A stretch of 64,000 nucleotides of DNA from Macquaria australasica (lineage: Eukaryota; Chordata; Actinopteri; Centrarchiformes; Percichthyidae), in NCBI GenBank assembly GCA_005408345.1, contig SEMN01000053.1, positions 620,001-684,000 on the forward strand, in the 5' to 3' direction. Positions 24,401 to 36,037 of this stretch are shown here, piece by piece. Both the position numbers and the translations under genes were made by a program. Each line of letters starts with the position of its first letter. Position 1 is the stretch's first letter. Under the pieces are notes generated by a model that was not told the DNA's origin, did no database searches, and worked only from the letters and a program-made list of their open reading frames with translations.

Positions 24401-24665
24401 ATACAATTATCAATATCATACTTATTCCACACGTAGCTCTTGTCTCCTTAGACCCCCTCATTCCCGTACTTCCCGATCTCAGTTTAGTACATTCTACCGA
24501 GGGTCAAAACTATGGAATTCTTTGCCTCTTCATTTTCTGAATTTGTCTTCACTGCAGTTTAAAAGAGCTCTGAAATCACTGCTTCTAACCAATCAATTTT
24601 TTTCCATATGGACTGCCTATATAATCTGGGTTCAACCTATATTTTCCTTTGTCAGACGAGTTTAA
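21410..24665 (+). pseudogene. LINE ORF2 (APE endonuclease + reverse transcriptase), multiply broken
   Basis: The N-terminus has APE-endonuclease motifs in order: HINVHSLP, GLTETWL, GGGVSLYL, IYRPPSS, GDLNINI, and ADHCPIF after the first break. Reverse-transcriptase motifs follow: YRPVSILP, YGFRKKHST, CGVPQGSILGP and LFADD (about 23775). Breaks as read: a frame change around the stop at 22343-22345 with its A7 run, an in-frame TAG at 22530-22532, a frame change at a 22-A run (22869-22890), and another at a T8 run (23505-23512). Three of the four breaks touch homopolymers, so some could be sequencing errors. Confidence 0.88.
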
Positions 24666-25160
24666 AGAACTATTATGATTATCACTTGTTTTTTCTTCTT
24701 TGTCAATGTTTGTGTTATTTTCTTTTTATCTCTCTTGGCTTATGGAAATTTTAAGCCTTATCACATGAGAGTAGGTTTTTAGTCTGTTAAGGATAAAGTT
24801 AGATAATTATAACAATGTATATTTAATGTAATGTATATTCTGGTGTGTGTAAGTGTGTGTTAGTGTGTTAAGTAACAGATGGGTATCTATGGAATTCATT
24901 GTAAAGTACTATGCTCAACTCTGTTTGTTTGTCTTGTTTTTTTTTTTTTTTTGACTGTTTAAAATTATTGATAGATACATACTTTGTGTATTCTTTATTG
25001 CTGTAATTATTTACTGTAATATGCTGCCTGGAGAATGCCACTCCACAAGCCCCTTGAGGGTTTTTAGGCAACTCTCCTTCACATTCCCTTATAATGATAT
25101 ATTGTATTTTTTTATATTTTTTATATGTGTAAATAAAGAAACGAAACGAAACTGAATGAA

Positions 25161-25197
25161 ACTGATTAATATGCTAGAGGAGTTATGGGCCAGATGA
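25161..25197. repeat. LINE target-site duplication, right copy
   Basis: Right 37-bp copy, identical to 20320-20356, directly after the LINE's GAAAC-rich 3' end. Confidence 0.93.
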
Positions 25198-26890
25198 TAG
25201 AAACACAACAGCTGAGACGCCCTGCTTGCACGTATCAACAGCTGTCCGACTTTAGTTACGTAGACTGTCTTTATATTCAGTGTCATTTGATCCATCCTGC
25301 TCCCACAGAGCAGAGAGGTTTGACTCCACCACTTTAAAAGGAATCCCATTGTGTTTCCCCGAGGTTCTGTACTGGGTTTGTATACCTGCTGTGTACTTCT
25401 GTGTACTTAAAACTGACAGGGAGAAGAAGTGGTAATGTGTTTCCCCTTTCTACAAAGGCTGTAATCAGTTTATTAATTTATTATAATTTTCTTGATGATG
25501 ATTGCCTTCCAAAGTTATATTTGTATGGCAATTTTTTTTTAAACATTTCAACAGTCACAAGTGGTACAGTAAGAGCAGAGGTTGCAGTATTCGTAGTGTT
25601 TACAGAACATATATGGTTCAGTAGTTAGATCAACAACTGTCTCGCTATTGTTTCCAAAGCTGTGATGTTTGTACAGAACAGGTAGCCCGCCTCGACTTTG
25701 CTGTGAATATATATAAAAAATTACATTTTGTGCTTCTGCTTTGCTCATGTAGACTTTGGAATTAAGATCAGCTCACTCATTTACTCTCCCCAGTGGTTGC
25801 TATGGAGCCTGAGCAGCAGAAACTCAACTTGGTCAGATATGGCCTGCAGTAAATAACTTATCGCATGCAGGTGAGTTGAGCTTGAACTTTGCACTGAGCT
25901 TAATGTACAGAAGACTTGTTCAGTATTCACCGTCTGAATGTATTTACTCTCTGCTTGGTTGGACGGGATGTCAGCAGCGGTGTCTGTATAGGCTGGTTTC
26001 TTCTGTTTTGCTGACCTGCGTTCTGCTCACATCCAGCGAGCAGGACTGCAGTGGCCACAGGGGTGCAAGATAGGCTGGATTACTAAGCAGGCAAAGCAGG
26101 CAACTGCCAGTCCCTCAGTGGCCACAAACTTGTGAATTGGTAATTTAATTAACTGCAAATTTGTTAGGGGATTTGTACCTCTCAAGTACAGTATTGACAA
26201 AGATGGGTGCTGCATTATTACCTAATCTTGTGGCCCTGTCTTGCAGAGTGGCCCTGTGTCATAATTTTGATTTATGACCTTGATTGGTGTAGTTTATACT
26301 GGGCTCATGTGGGGCATACATTTCTGTTTAGTCAAATTACCACAAGCTAATTAACACACAAAACCTGGGGCAACATAGGAGTACTGGTTGTTCTCTGGGC
26401 ATATAATGAGGCTGCCATCTGTGTGCACTATACTTGATGGGAACTTGGAGGCCACAGGGTAGGCTACATTCACACAGCATTTTTCCCCCCAATGCCCCAG
26501 AACAGGTTAATCCTTCCATAGTTACTGTCCCTGGAAACCAATGCATGTTACTATAGAGCATTTATTGGCCCACTATGTACACATGGAGTTAGAAAAGAGA
26601 CCGTGCGTTTTGTTCACTGGGACTGTGTGTTTGTTGTGCTCAGTAAGTGATCTGTTGTACATTGTTTGTTAATCATTTACACAGATTGGCTAGTCTGTAA
26701 TTTAGCAGGCTAGTTTGTAATTTTCAATGTGCTTACTAAAACACTGTATTACGTTAACATATTGAGTGTAATGTGAACAGTTTGACCTGGCTTCCTTCCT
26801 CGGTAAGCACTTATGACACCTCCGTGAATTGAAGAAATTTCCATATTCAATATGCAGACAGGAGGTGGTGTTTTACTGGACCTGCAGCAG
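25198..26890. other. Intergenic region between LINE and acvr1c
   Basis: AT-rich sequence with only short unrelated open frames on both strands. No protein family, RNA gene or named repeat was recognised. Distal acvr1c regulatory DNA could lie here, but nothing specific was seen. Confidence 0.4.
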
Positions 26891-27143
26891 TTAAATGGAT
26901 GTGCCACACACTTTCTCTCTGGCTCTCATTCACATGTCTTTATCAGAGGTCTGCAGCGCTAATCCTCTTAAATCCCAGTCAACAGAGGCGGAGCAAACCT
27001 CTCATTGCGTTTTCGTTTCCTCTCCGCATTTACTGTGAGGGGTTGCATGGCCGACGGACTTTACCGCAATGTGTAACGTTGTGTTTTCTGTAGAGTAGCT
27101 GCGTAAACGGTGCGTCGGAGAGGGAGCAGATGCGGCTCTTGCC
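26890..27143 (+). promoter_or_regulatory. acvr1c: Probable acvr1c promoter / 5' UTR
   Basis: CpG dinucleotides become more frequent just before the acvr1c start (for example gccgacgg, gtaacgt, gtaaacggtgcgtcgg) than in the AT-rich flanks. No clear TATA box is placed. It is inferred to hold the transcription start because the first coding exon (27144-27213) carries the signal peptide and no upstream splice acceptor is evident. Confidence 0.45.
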
Positions 27144-30100
27144 ATGACTTGTCCCAGGAAGCGGCGCTTTCAAGCGGCGTTGATCTTTCTGTCTGTCGCC
27201 CAGCTGACTGCAGGTACAGTAGCTGACAGATCCCACTCACTCGGTTTGCATTACGTTATCGGAGGCATTCATTTAGTAAATGACATTGTTTTACGGTTTT
27301 GTGTTAGTTATTAAACTGCCTACCATATAAATTGTGCGCTAGGATAAATAGTTAATTCAGTTGACTTTTTAAATCGCCCATTGTATTCCGAGAGAGCTGA
27401 TAACACCGTTTCCAAGAATGGGTTATGTCACCAAACACCATGAATTAAGTTTGTTTAACTTTGAGGGACACATGATCTTATACCAATAGAAGTTCAATCA
27501 AAACGCACCTTTTGTAAATTCAAAGATTAAAAAAAATACATGTAATTTACTTTTTATTAGGCTTAATTTCTGCTGCTGTTAAAGCTCTGAATGCAAAGAC
27601 CAGATATCTAAAGAAAATAAAAAGATAGCTCATAGAAACAGCCTATTTTTGCCATGTTAGGTCACTTGTAGAGCGGGAGGTGTTCATAGACCATGTGCTC
27701 TAAGTTGTTGTCCAAAATAGCTCAGCTCATCATTTAAAACAGATAGTGCTGGGTAGAACAATAGTTTGCCAGACCTGCAGTTTAAACCAAACTTTCAAAA
27801 TATGTCAAATATTGTCAGTTGTATTCTTCGTTGCCATTTCCCAGTCAGTACACATGCTGTAAGACTATGATGAAATCTTGGTGTCATTGTTTTGGGCAAA
27901 ACTTAAAACTTGGTAGTTTCATAAAGCAAGATCATCTTATTGACATCTGAATGGTCTTTTCTGGAGACGTCTGTTTGTATATCAAAGATTAAAGTTGTTT
28001 GATATTAAAAAAAATTCTAATTTGTTTGACTTAATTTATGCTAGAGCTGAAGTAAATCAGATGATTAGTCGATTGACAGAAGATTAATCTGCAACTGTAT
28101 CATAATCTATAACTCATTTCAGTCATTTTTCAAGAAAATATATCATTAATTCTCTGGTTCCAGCCTCTGCAATGAGAGGATTTGCAGCTTTTCTTGTCAT
28201 ATATGATAGTAAACTGAATATCTTTGTGTTTTGGACTGCTGGTCGGACAAAAAAGACAATTTAAAGACGTCACAGTGGCTTTAGAAAGGTGTGGTTTGCA
28301 TTTTTCATCATTTTCTTACATTTCATAGACCTAACGATTAATTGATAATGGAAATAATCGACAGTTGCAACCCCAATTGATGCTGCAAGTGGTGGTCCCC
28401 AGGCTGTAATGCTGCATTTGCTGGCAACACAAATGCCTCCTATACATTTAGAGTCATAAAAACAAGCAGCCACTCACCTGCTATACCTGATTTGTTAACA
28501 GGTACTAGTTCATAAACAGATAAACTAGCACATTGCACCTACTGCTGTCGTCCACCTGGTTTGTCCTGGTTTGTGTCCTGATAAATGGGTGTGTGACTGA
28601 AAGCTTGTCTGTCTAATAAGACAGAAATACTTGCTGTGTGCTGAACCTTTTCCTTTGTTTTCTGGTTGCTAATGGTTCAGGCTTAGAATAAGACATTAAC
28701 ACAAACTTGAAAAAAAGTGCACTTATTTCACACTTTCTTTGGTTAAATAAATTTGAACACACAAATTCAGATGAGATGCCCTCATTCCACGAAACAGGCT
28801 GCATAATGCAGGTAGATTAAAAATACAGAGTTCAAATAAAGGGTATTCTAAGTATTAGTACTGTGGTGCATTCTGTCCCTCTGTGTAATAGCTTCATCTT
28901 CAATATGATGTGTGAGGTTTCATAACAATCAATCGATCAATGAAGACCTCTGTGGTAAAAAGATTCTGCAAAAGTACAGGTCTTTCAGCATGACACTTCT
29001 CTGAACTGGAACTGCATCATTCAGCGTCTCATAGAAGGAATTCAGTTTTAACTGACTCTTAGAGACACCTATTTGGTTATCCTTCAAAGTTTAGGAGTAA
29101 ACACATTTTTGACTCATATCTCCTCCAGGATTGAGGGAAGCTGCTTTTCAGCTTTTTATGATGAATTTGTACTGCTACAAAACAGCTACAAAAAAAAAAA
29201 AAGGTTAAAAAAAGACAGATTGCATTTCTGGTCGTCTTCACACAGTTAGTTGTGTTTGTTGTGGCTCATTCGTTATGTCGAAATATGCTGATATGAGATG
29301 CAGAACTTTTGAATCCATAATCAATATGAAGTCACATGTACAGGGACTCTCCAGGTTGGACACCTGCTGTATGTCATACAAATGGAAGCAGAGAGAGTAG
29401 GAAATGCATCTGTGAGATGTAGGGATGTGTGAATATAAGGTGGGAAAGTCTATGGAGGCAACAGTTCCCCAACTTTGTTATAGCCTCATATTACTCTGTG
29501 TGACGTTATATCAGAGCGTAGAGCAACCTTCAGGCTTTAGTCCCATCCAATAATATCAAAGCTCTACCTTCCACCACGCTCATCATTCGTTAAGGGGAGT
29601 GAGGAATCTTTTCCTGTGTGGCATTAGAAGGTCTGCCAACACAAATTTCCACAGACTTCACCTTGGATGCTAAACTTAACCCTACAGAGGGACACCAAGG
29701 CTGGATTTGTCATGCAAAGATTTTTTTTATCCAAAGTGTGATCTAATGTGACAAAAAAAATATATGGCCTGATGTAAATGACAGGCAAGATATGGAGCAG
29801 TAAACAGACTAAAATATTATGTTTATTTAATTTAAACTATTAAATGAATTTGATATACTGTGTTGAAAAAGACGGTTGTTTTTCTTTTCGCTGTCCTTGG
29901 TGTGGAGTTTTTTGTTCCAGCAGGACACCAGTTTGTGATTTTTCTGATTGTTATGTTTTGAGAAACTGAACACAGTTTTGGTGTTTATGGCACCTATTCC
30001 CCAAACCAGTCTGTTTGTTTCTAATAATGATAAACAATGGAGAAAAATGGGAACATATTACTTTCCTGCCACCATACATGATTCAAGTATTAAAGAAACT

Positions 30101-33100
30101 ATTAAACACTAACACCAATGCTCAGTCATGCATTTGCTTTAAAAATAACTTGTTATACCTCAGTTACAGAGCTACAATACTGTCAAACTTCATTTAATAA
30201 TCAGTGTCCTTGACAAAGTTGTTGCCAAGCAACTCCCAGCTATGCTGTAAAAGAGAAACATTTTTGTCATATATAGCCTTCCCCTGAACGGAAGTCCTGA
30301 TCTCTGTTGCCTACCGATTTGAGGTGTGTTTTACTACTTTACCAAGACCTTTAAAATATTAGGTTGGTGGTATTCTGTATCTGTCTAAATGTCATTAAAT
30401 CCCATTGACAGACTAAAGCTAATGATGCATTTAAACCCGCTGGGTTGTGCTCCTTCATTTCAATTAACATGGGCACTGTTGTTTATTTTGAGTCAATCCT
30501 ACACCATCTTTGTGCTTTAAATAGTCACCGGTGCACCAAATGTATATTGATTTGCAGCTGAAAATAGTCCCAATTAATGCAATATTTATTCCTTTATGAG
30601 TAACATTTGCTAAAAACTACAGTGCGTGGCTGTTTCTGGAAATTACTGAGTGGTAATGAAAACTATATATTTGTGACCCATTTTTATATAATTACATCTT
30701 CTGTAGGTACAAGTTAACTTAGGAATGACTGCCACAAGGTCAACGCAGACTGACTAACAGATTGCTCGTTTTGTTTTTTTCATGGCATTTGTTGACCTTA
30801 AAAAAAATATAGAACAATGTCAGCCTTTTCCTTTGAAGTGTTTATCACTCCATCTTTGTTGATGAGCTGCAACACTGGCTGGGTATTTCGGGGATGATAC
30901 TCAAAATTTTTCTCTTCATATCTGTTCAATAAGAAAGTTGTGTTGTGGCGTGCCCCAGGGGTCAATCCTTGATCCCACCCTGTTCTCATTTTATATAAAG
31001 CTTTGTATTAAACTTTATTTTATTTATTTGTTTTTTTTTTATAACTGCTACATTGATGACTTGCAGATGTATCTTTCATTTAAGCTGTATGACCTTAACA
31101 GCCTTTCCTCCTTACTGAATTGTTTAGCAACTCTAAGGGACTAGACATCAGTTGAGAAATGTATCCAGTTTATCTTATCTGGAAAAGATTTAGTAATGTC
31201 TTTTTTCCCTCCTTGGATTGCAATTCATGTGCAGTATACATGCTTACATCGCTCCACTTCCAGGCCGCAATGGGTCAAAAATGCCACTGTCAGACATTTC
31301 ACAAAATCCTCACACAGTTCATTAATAACTCTAATTATACCCTTTCAACACTGGTTGTCTGTAGGGTTCAGAATTAGTATTGGGTTAAGTATGTTTTAAT
31401 ATTTCCCAAGTTCAGGTTAAAATCAGAGAGTCTGTGGCTTTTGAATTGCCTCCTTGAAAACCTTAAAACAGTACAGATGATCCCGAGTTCAGGTTACAGG
31501 TTTTTACATCATAAGCACTTTATTTTGTAATGATATTTCTATTGTTTTTCCTTTTTTTAATCATTCTTATTCCTGTACGTTCTATAATTCCAGCAGTATG
31601 GCCACATGTATGTCTTTGACGTGTGCAATGTGAATAACACTTACTTCCATAACTGTCACTACTCTTGAGGACTTGTTGGAAATTGGCCAAATGGGCTTCA
31701 CATTAAGTGGTAGAGGGCACAAAATCAATTTCAAATGCAATCATATTAGAAAATTCAAAAACAAAATCATGGAGGTACTTCCTAGTTTCATGTCAACCAG
31801 GTGTTAATTTCAGACATCTGCTTCTTTAGAAGTTCAATTACCAAAGTAATTGATGAAAATGATACATGACAAATAAAGGTGTGAAACTGACAAGAGTAAA
31901 GCTGTACAAAGAGGTGACATACTGTCACAAGATGCTTTGCATCAGCAGTGAATCTTCATGACGAAAATAGTTTTGGGGAATGCTTTTGTTACAACAACAC
32001 TTTGGCTTGCAAACCACTAACTGCACACAGGACATACATTTCAGACAACAGCCACCAATTTTCATAAGGATAAACACTTACTGGCCTCTTTGTTAGGTCT
32101 GCCTGTACAATTTAATGCAATCCAATACAACAGCTCTGCTATGAATTCTACTTTTACTTTTATACATTTTCTGTTTCCACTGCATTCCACTTTATGTTTG
32201 TTATTGGGGTCATAGTGGGTGGTGCTGTACTGGACTGCATTATATTGAAGAGTGTTTTGTCCACCCCATTTGCATACATGAGGGAGGCAAAATCAACAAA
32301 AAAGTAAACTTCATGGCAGAGATGTACTGGATTGCAGTTAGCTTTCATATGCTTCAAATTATCATAAAGTTACTGTTTTGTCAGTGAAGTTTATGATACA
32401 TATTTTTACAACTTTATAATATGAGTTAAACTTACAATATTATGGGTAGCACAGTTATAAATCCGAGCTACTGCATATATTAAAAATAGTTTAATTGAAT
32501 AACAGATAATATTCTTACAGTTTATTTCCAGTTTTTTCCAGTGAGCAGGCAGTGCAAGCTTGCTTATCAATCACTCACAGTCTTATCAAACAAACAATGA
32601 CAGCAGCTCCAAGTAGAACACAAGATTATCTGGGTGTTAAACTAAGAGGCATTACTCTGGTTCCTCCACCTCCAGCTATTTAAAATCATGGACCTCCTTA
32701 CGTAACAGGAGCATCCTTCTTCTAAAGAGTTTAAGAACGCTGGCTGTGACAGTCGTTGAATGAATGTCTAGTGTCCTTTTCCCCCTAAGTGATTTTACAA
32801 ATCAATGAATTTACTAGTGTCTGGCAGAAAGTGTTTGTAAAGAAAATTCTTATCAAACCGTCTTGACTAATGCAATGTGTTTCAGGTCTGAAGTGTGTGT
32901 GCCAGCTGTGCGCCAACCACACCTGCGAGACGGCCGCAGACGGCGCCTGCTGGAACTCTGTGATGTTGATTGACGGGAAGGAGGAGACGGTCAAGTCCTG
33001 CCTGTCGCCCTCTGAGATGAAGGGCCAGGTCTTCTGCTACAGCTCCCGAAATGTCTCCAAGAGGAACTGCTGTTTCACTGACTTCTGCAACAATGAGACT

Positions 33101-35994
33101 CTGCACCTACACCCAGGTACGGCCAATATGATGTTTTCGAACTGATGCAATCTTGTCTCTATCTCTGGTTGTCTCTTAATGAATGTATTTTAATTTAAAC
33201 CAATAAAGATGAATATTCATTAATACATATGGATTCATCCCCATCAGACAGTCAGTTAATGTCACATTGCTCAGTAGTTACAGTATTCATTCGACAGCAA
33301 TGCCAGCCCAATCAGTGTGGGATTTCCCACTCATTCTGGCCCCGGCTAGACGAGGTGGATGCTGATCCTACTAGATCCTGTGACATAACAAATCTGGCAG
33401 AGGCAAAGGGACGGCAGTTAGTGATCCTCCCCCTCCCTCCACTGATTTATAAATAAATACTTTGTCAGGCATGTAGTCCTGCTGCAAGTTAAAAGCCTCT
33501 CATGGGTCTGCTGGGTGGAAGTTGGCCTTAAAGCAGAGGATTTACTCACACCTGTGGATATGCAGTTCAGTGGAAAACACTGGGAGGTCAGAGTTAGCAC
33601 ACTTAGCATGGTGGTTCATAGTGGTTTTGCTGTGTTACACTGCTGCAATGTTTAATGTATTGTATTTTTTTCTGTTCATTTGTAACGTATCCAGTTTGAG
33701 TTCATGACAGTAGAATACTTTATGTGAATTGGATAATTCATAAAGAGTGTAAATCAGATTTGTTAAAGCTGCATTAATCAGTGTTTTTTTTTTTGGCCAG
33801 TTGGGGGCAGAACTTCACAACTAGCTGAAAAACACACACATCTGACATATTATGGCCTTGTGAAGTTGACATGGTTAGCATGTTGGACATGGGGTCTATT
33901 TGGAGTTGTGTTAAATAAATCAGATTATTTAGGCGGAGCACCCAAATCGATTGTACTAAAGGAAAACACTTCTATATGTTGGTGATTATATTCATATTTA
34001 CAGGTGCTGCATGCGCGCCTTAGAACTCTGTACCTCTTAGACAAGAACAGCCTAAATGTCCCCTTTCTGCATTTTTAAACTTTTGACATTTCATCTTGGT
34101 CATAGTTTTAAATAAACATTAGACCATTTTTAATTTTTGACACTGAATGAAAGAAAGAAACTAGGTGATTTTCCCTCCACTGATTTATTCATCTAAAATA
34201 CTTAAAAATAAGTTATATGGCATTGACAGTGGTCACTTTCATAAAATGTAGAGGTGATACAGGAGATTTAAAGTGTAATGTGCTGCAGACTGTTGATGAG
34301 ATGGGTCAGGGCAGCACCCTGAGGCTGTGATGGTGGTGATTGTGAATGAGGACACCACAATCAATCTGTTCCACTGCTCTGCTAAATATCAACATGTGAG
34401 CTCATCCGGTGTGTTATTTATGTTGTATACATCAAGACTTAATGTTCATCAGTTCCCTTGCTGCGACTTCTATACAGGCCTGAATAGCAGACTGCATTTA
34501 CAGTCATAAGGTGAAGTTATATGTAATGGTTTTGTGTAGCTATTTTTACAGTTTAGTTAAGTTCATTGTCTTTTAACACTTTGACCGGGATGGCCTCTGT
34601 GTTCTTCTATCCCTAATTTCCAGACATTTATTTAGATGTTGTGTCATACTAACAGTTTGAAAGTAGAAACGACTGCTGAGATGACCTCCTTGACCCGACC
34701 CAGAGTCACCTAAGAGTCAAAAAACAGTTGCAGTTTGCAGAAGGTCTTTTGCCACTGGGCCAGAGGAGAGGAGAGTCTTGTTTTGCACCATATCTGCTGA
34801 GCTCCAGTTGGACACATGGCAGGATATGTATTTAGGTAAAAGGCTAAAGATGTCTTAAGAAACTGTGGTTTAGTTCGCGACGTGTTGCTTTGCACATTGG
34901 GCCATCTGCAGATGTTGCATGTTTGAGGCACTCCTGGGGAGGACATTTCATGCTTTGGGGATTTGAGAAGATGAAAAGGCTAAAGAAACGTGGAACCACT
35001 TTATTAGGTTTGGGTTATAATTACAATACTCACATGCCCGTGTGTATGTTGAAAGAGCTATTAGTTCCTGCAATCATTCCTGAAGTTAATATGAGGCAAT
35101 CTAAGTTGGCCAAATCAAGTGGGTATCTTCCAATGTTAGTCTTTCTAGTGCAAAATTCTTTTTGTTTTCCCAGAGCTATATAATTTAATTGTAGTACTAT
35201 GCTACAATGCTATTACAGTGTTCAATGTGCATTATCTTGTCAGCATGTCTAAATCTCATATTATCACAGTGCCCACCAGCTCTGTTATTTTTGTTTGTGT
35301 CCACGTCTCCTCTGTCCACCCACAGACAGAATGAAGGTCAGAGATAGAAATGTCAGGTTACTTTGTTTTGCCAAACCCATCATTTATTACAAAGTATCGT
35401 AGTGCACCTGTTGTTGATCAGTGCATGTCACTTATTTTAATTGAAGAAGTGTGTTGTGAGAAACTTTTTTTTTTGATTTGTACTTTTTGGAGAAATGTTT
35501 GTTGGCACTAACAGATTTTGCCTCTGTATCTCTTTTTCTTCATTACTTTTGATTAATGACATTTATGGGCAGTGACGAAAATGTCTGGCACTTTGGAAAA
35601 ACAAATTTTTTTGGCCGACATAACTTTGCATCTGCCAAATTTACAATTTCCTTCCAATTTAAGATTGTTGGCAGGGTGATGGCTTGATTTTGCTGAGCTT
35701 ACGTTAAGGTCAGAAGAGTGTTTCTCTGAAATGTAGTACATCAGCATATTTCAGCAGTAGTTATGCACCACTGATGAAATATTGTCCACTTGAGAAGATG
35801 ATTTCAGTCCACGCTCTCTTGTACACAACACACCTAATGCCATAATCAACAACGACCACCAGAGGGTGCAACAATCATGCGGAGCTCAGTGATGAACATA
35901 ATTGCAAATTCCGTCTCATTCTACTGATTCTTTGTCTTGAGAATTCAGTTTCAGGGAACAGTGCTTTGCTAACAATATTGACTGCATTGTCATG

Positions 35995-36037
<43 letters not shown>

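Larger units (their letters stand above)
20320..25197 (+). mobile_element. Full-length LINE (L2/CR1/Rex1-like) with 37-bp target-site duplication
   Basis: A perfect 37-bp direct repeat at 20320-20356 and 25161-25197 brackets a 4.8-kb insertion. The insert has a short leader, ORF1 (20584-21379), ORF2 with endonuclease and reverse transcriptase (21410-24665), and a 3' tail ending in short GAAAC-type repeats after AATAAA. This is the layout of a full-length non-LTR retrotransposon of the Jockey superfamily (FADD reverse transcriptase). The perfect duplication implies a fairly recent insertion, yet both ORFs are interrupted. The clade assignment is by motif only. Confidence 0.9.

Noticed and set aside
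20320..25197. Retroviral or LTR origin for the 20-25 kb element
   Set aside because: No LTRs, protease, integrase or RNase H/gag signature. It has an APE endonuclease, a non-LTR reverse transcriptase and a target-site duplication, so it is a LINE.
33117..35998. A hidden second ectodomain exon in acvr1c, parallel to acvr1
   Set aside because: No frame in the interval shows the ten-cysteine pattern or the CC-x4-CN ending.
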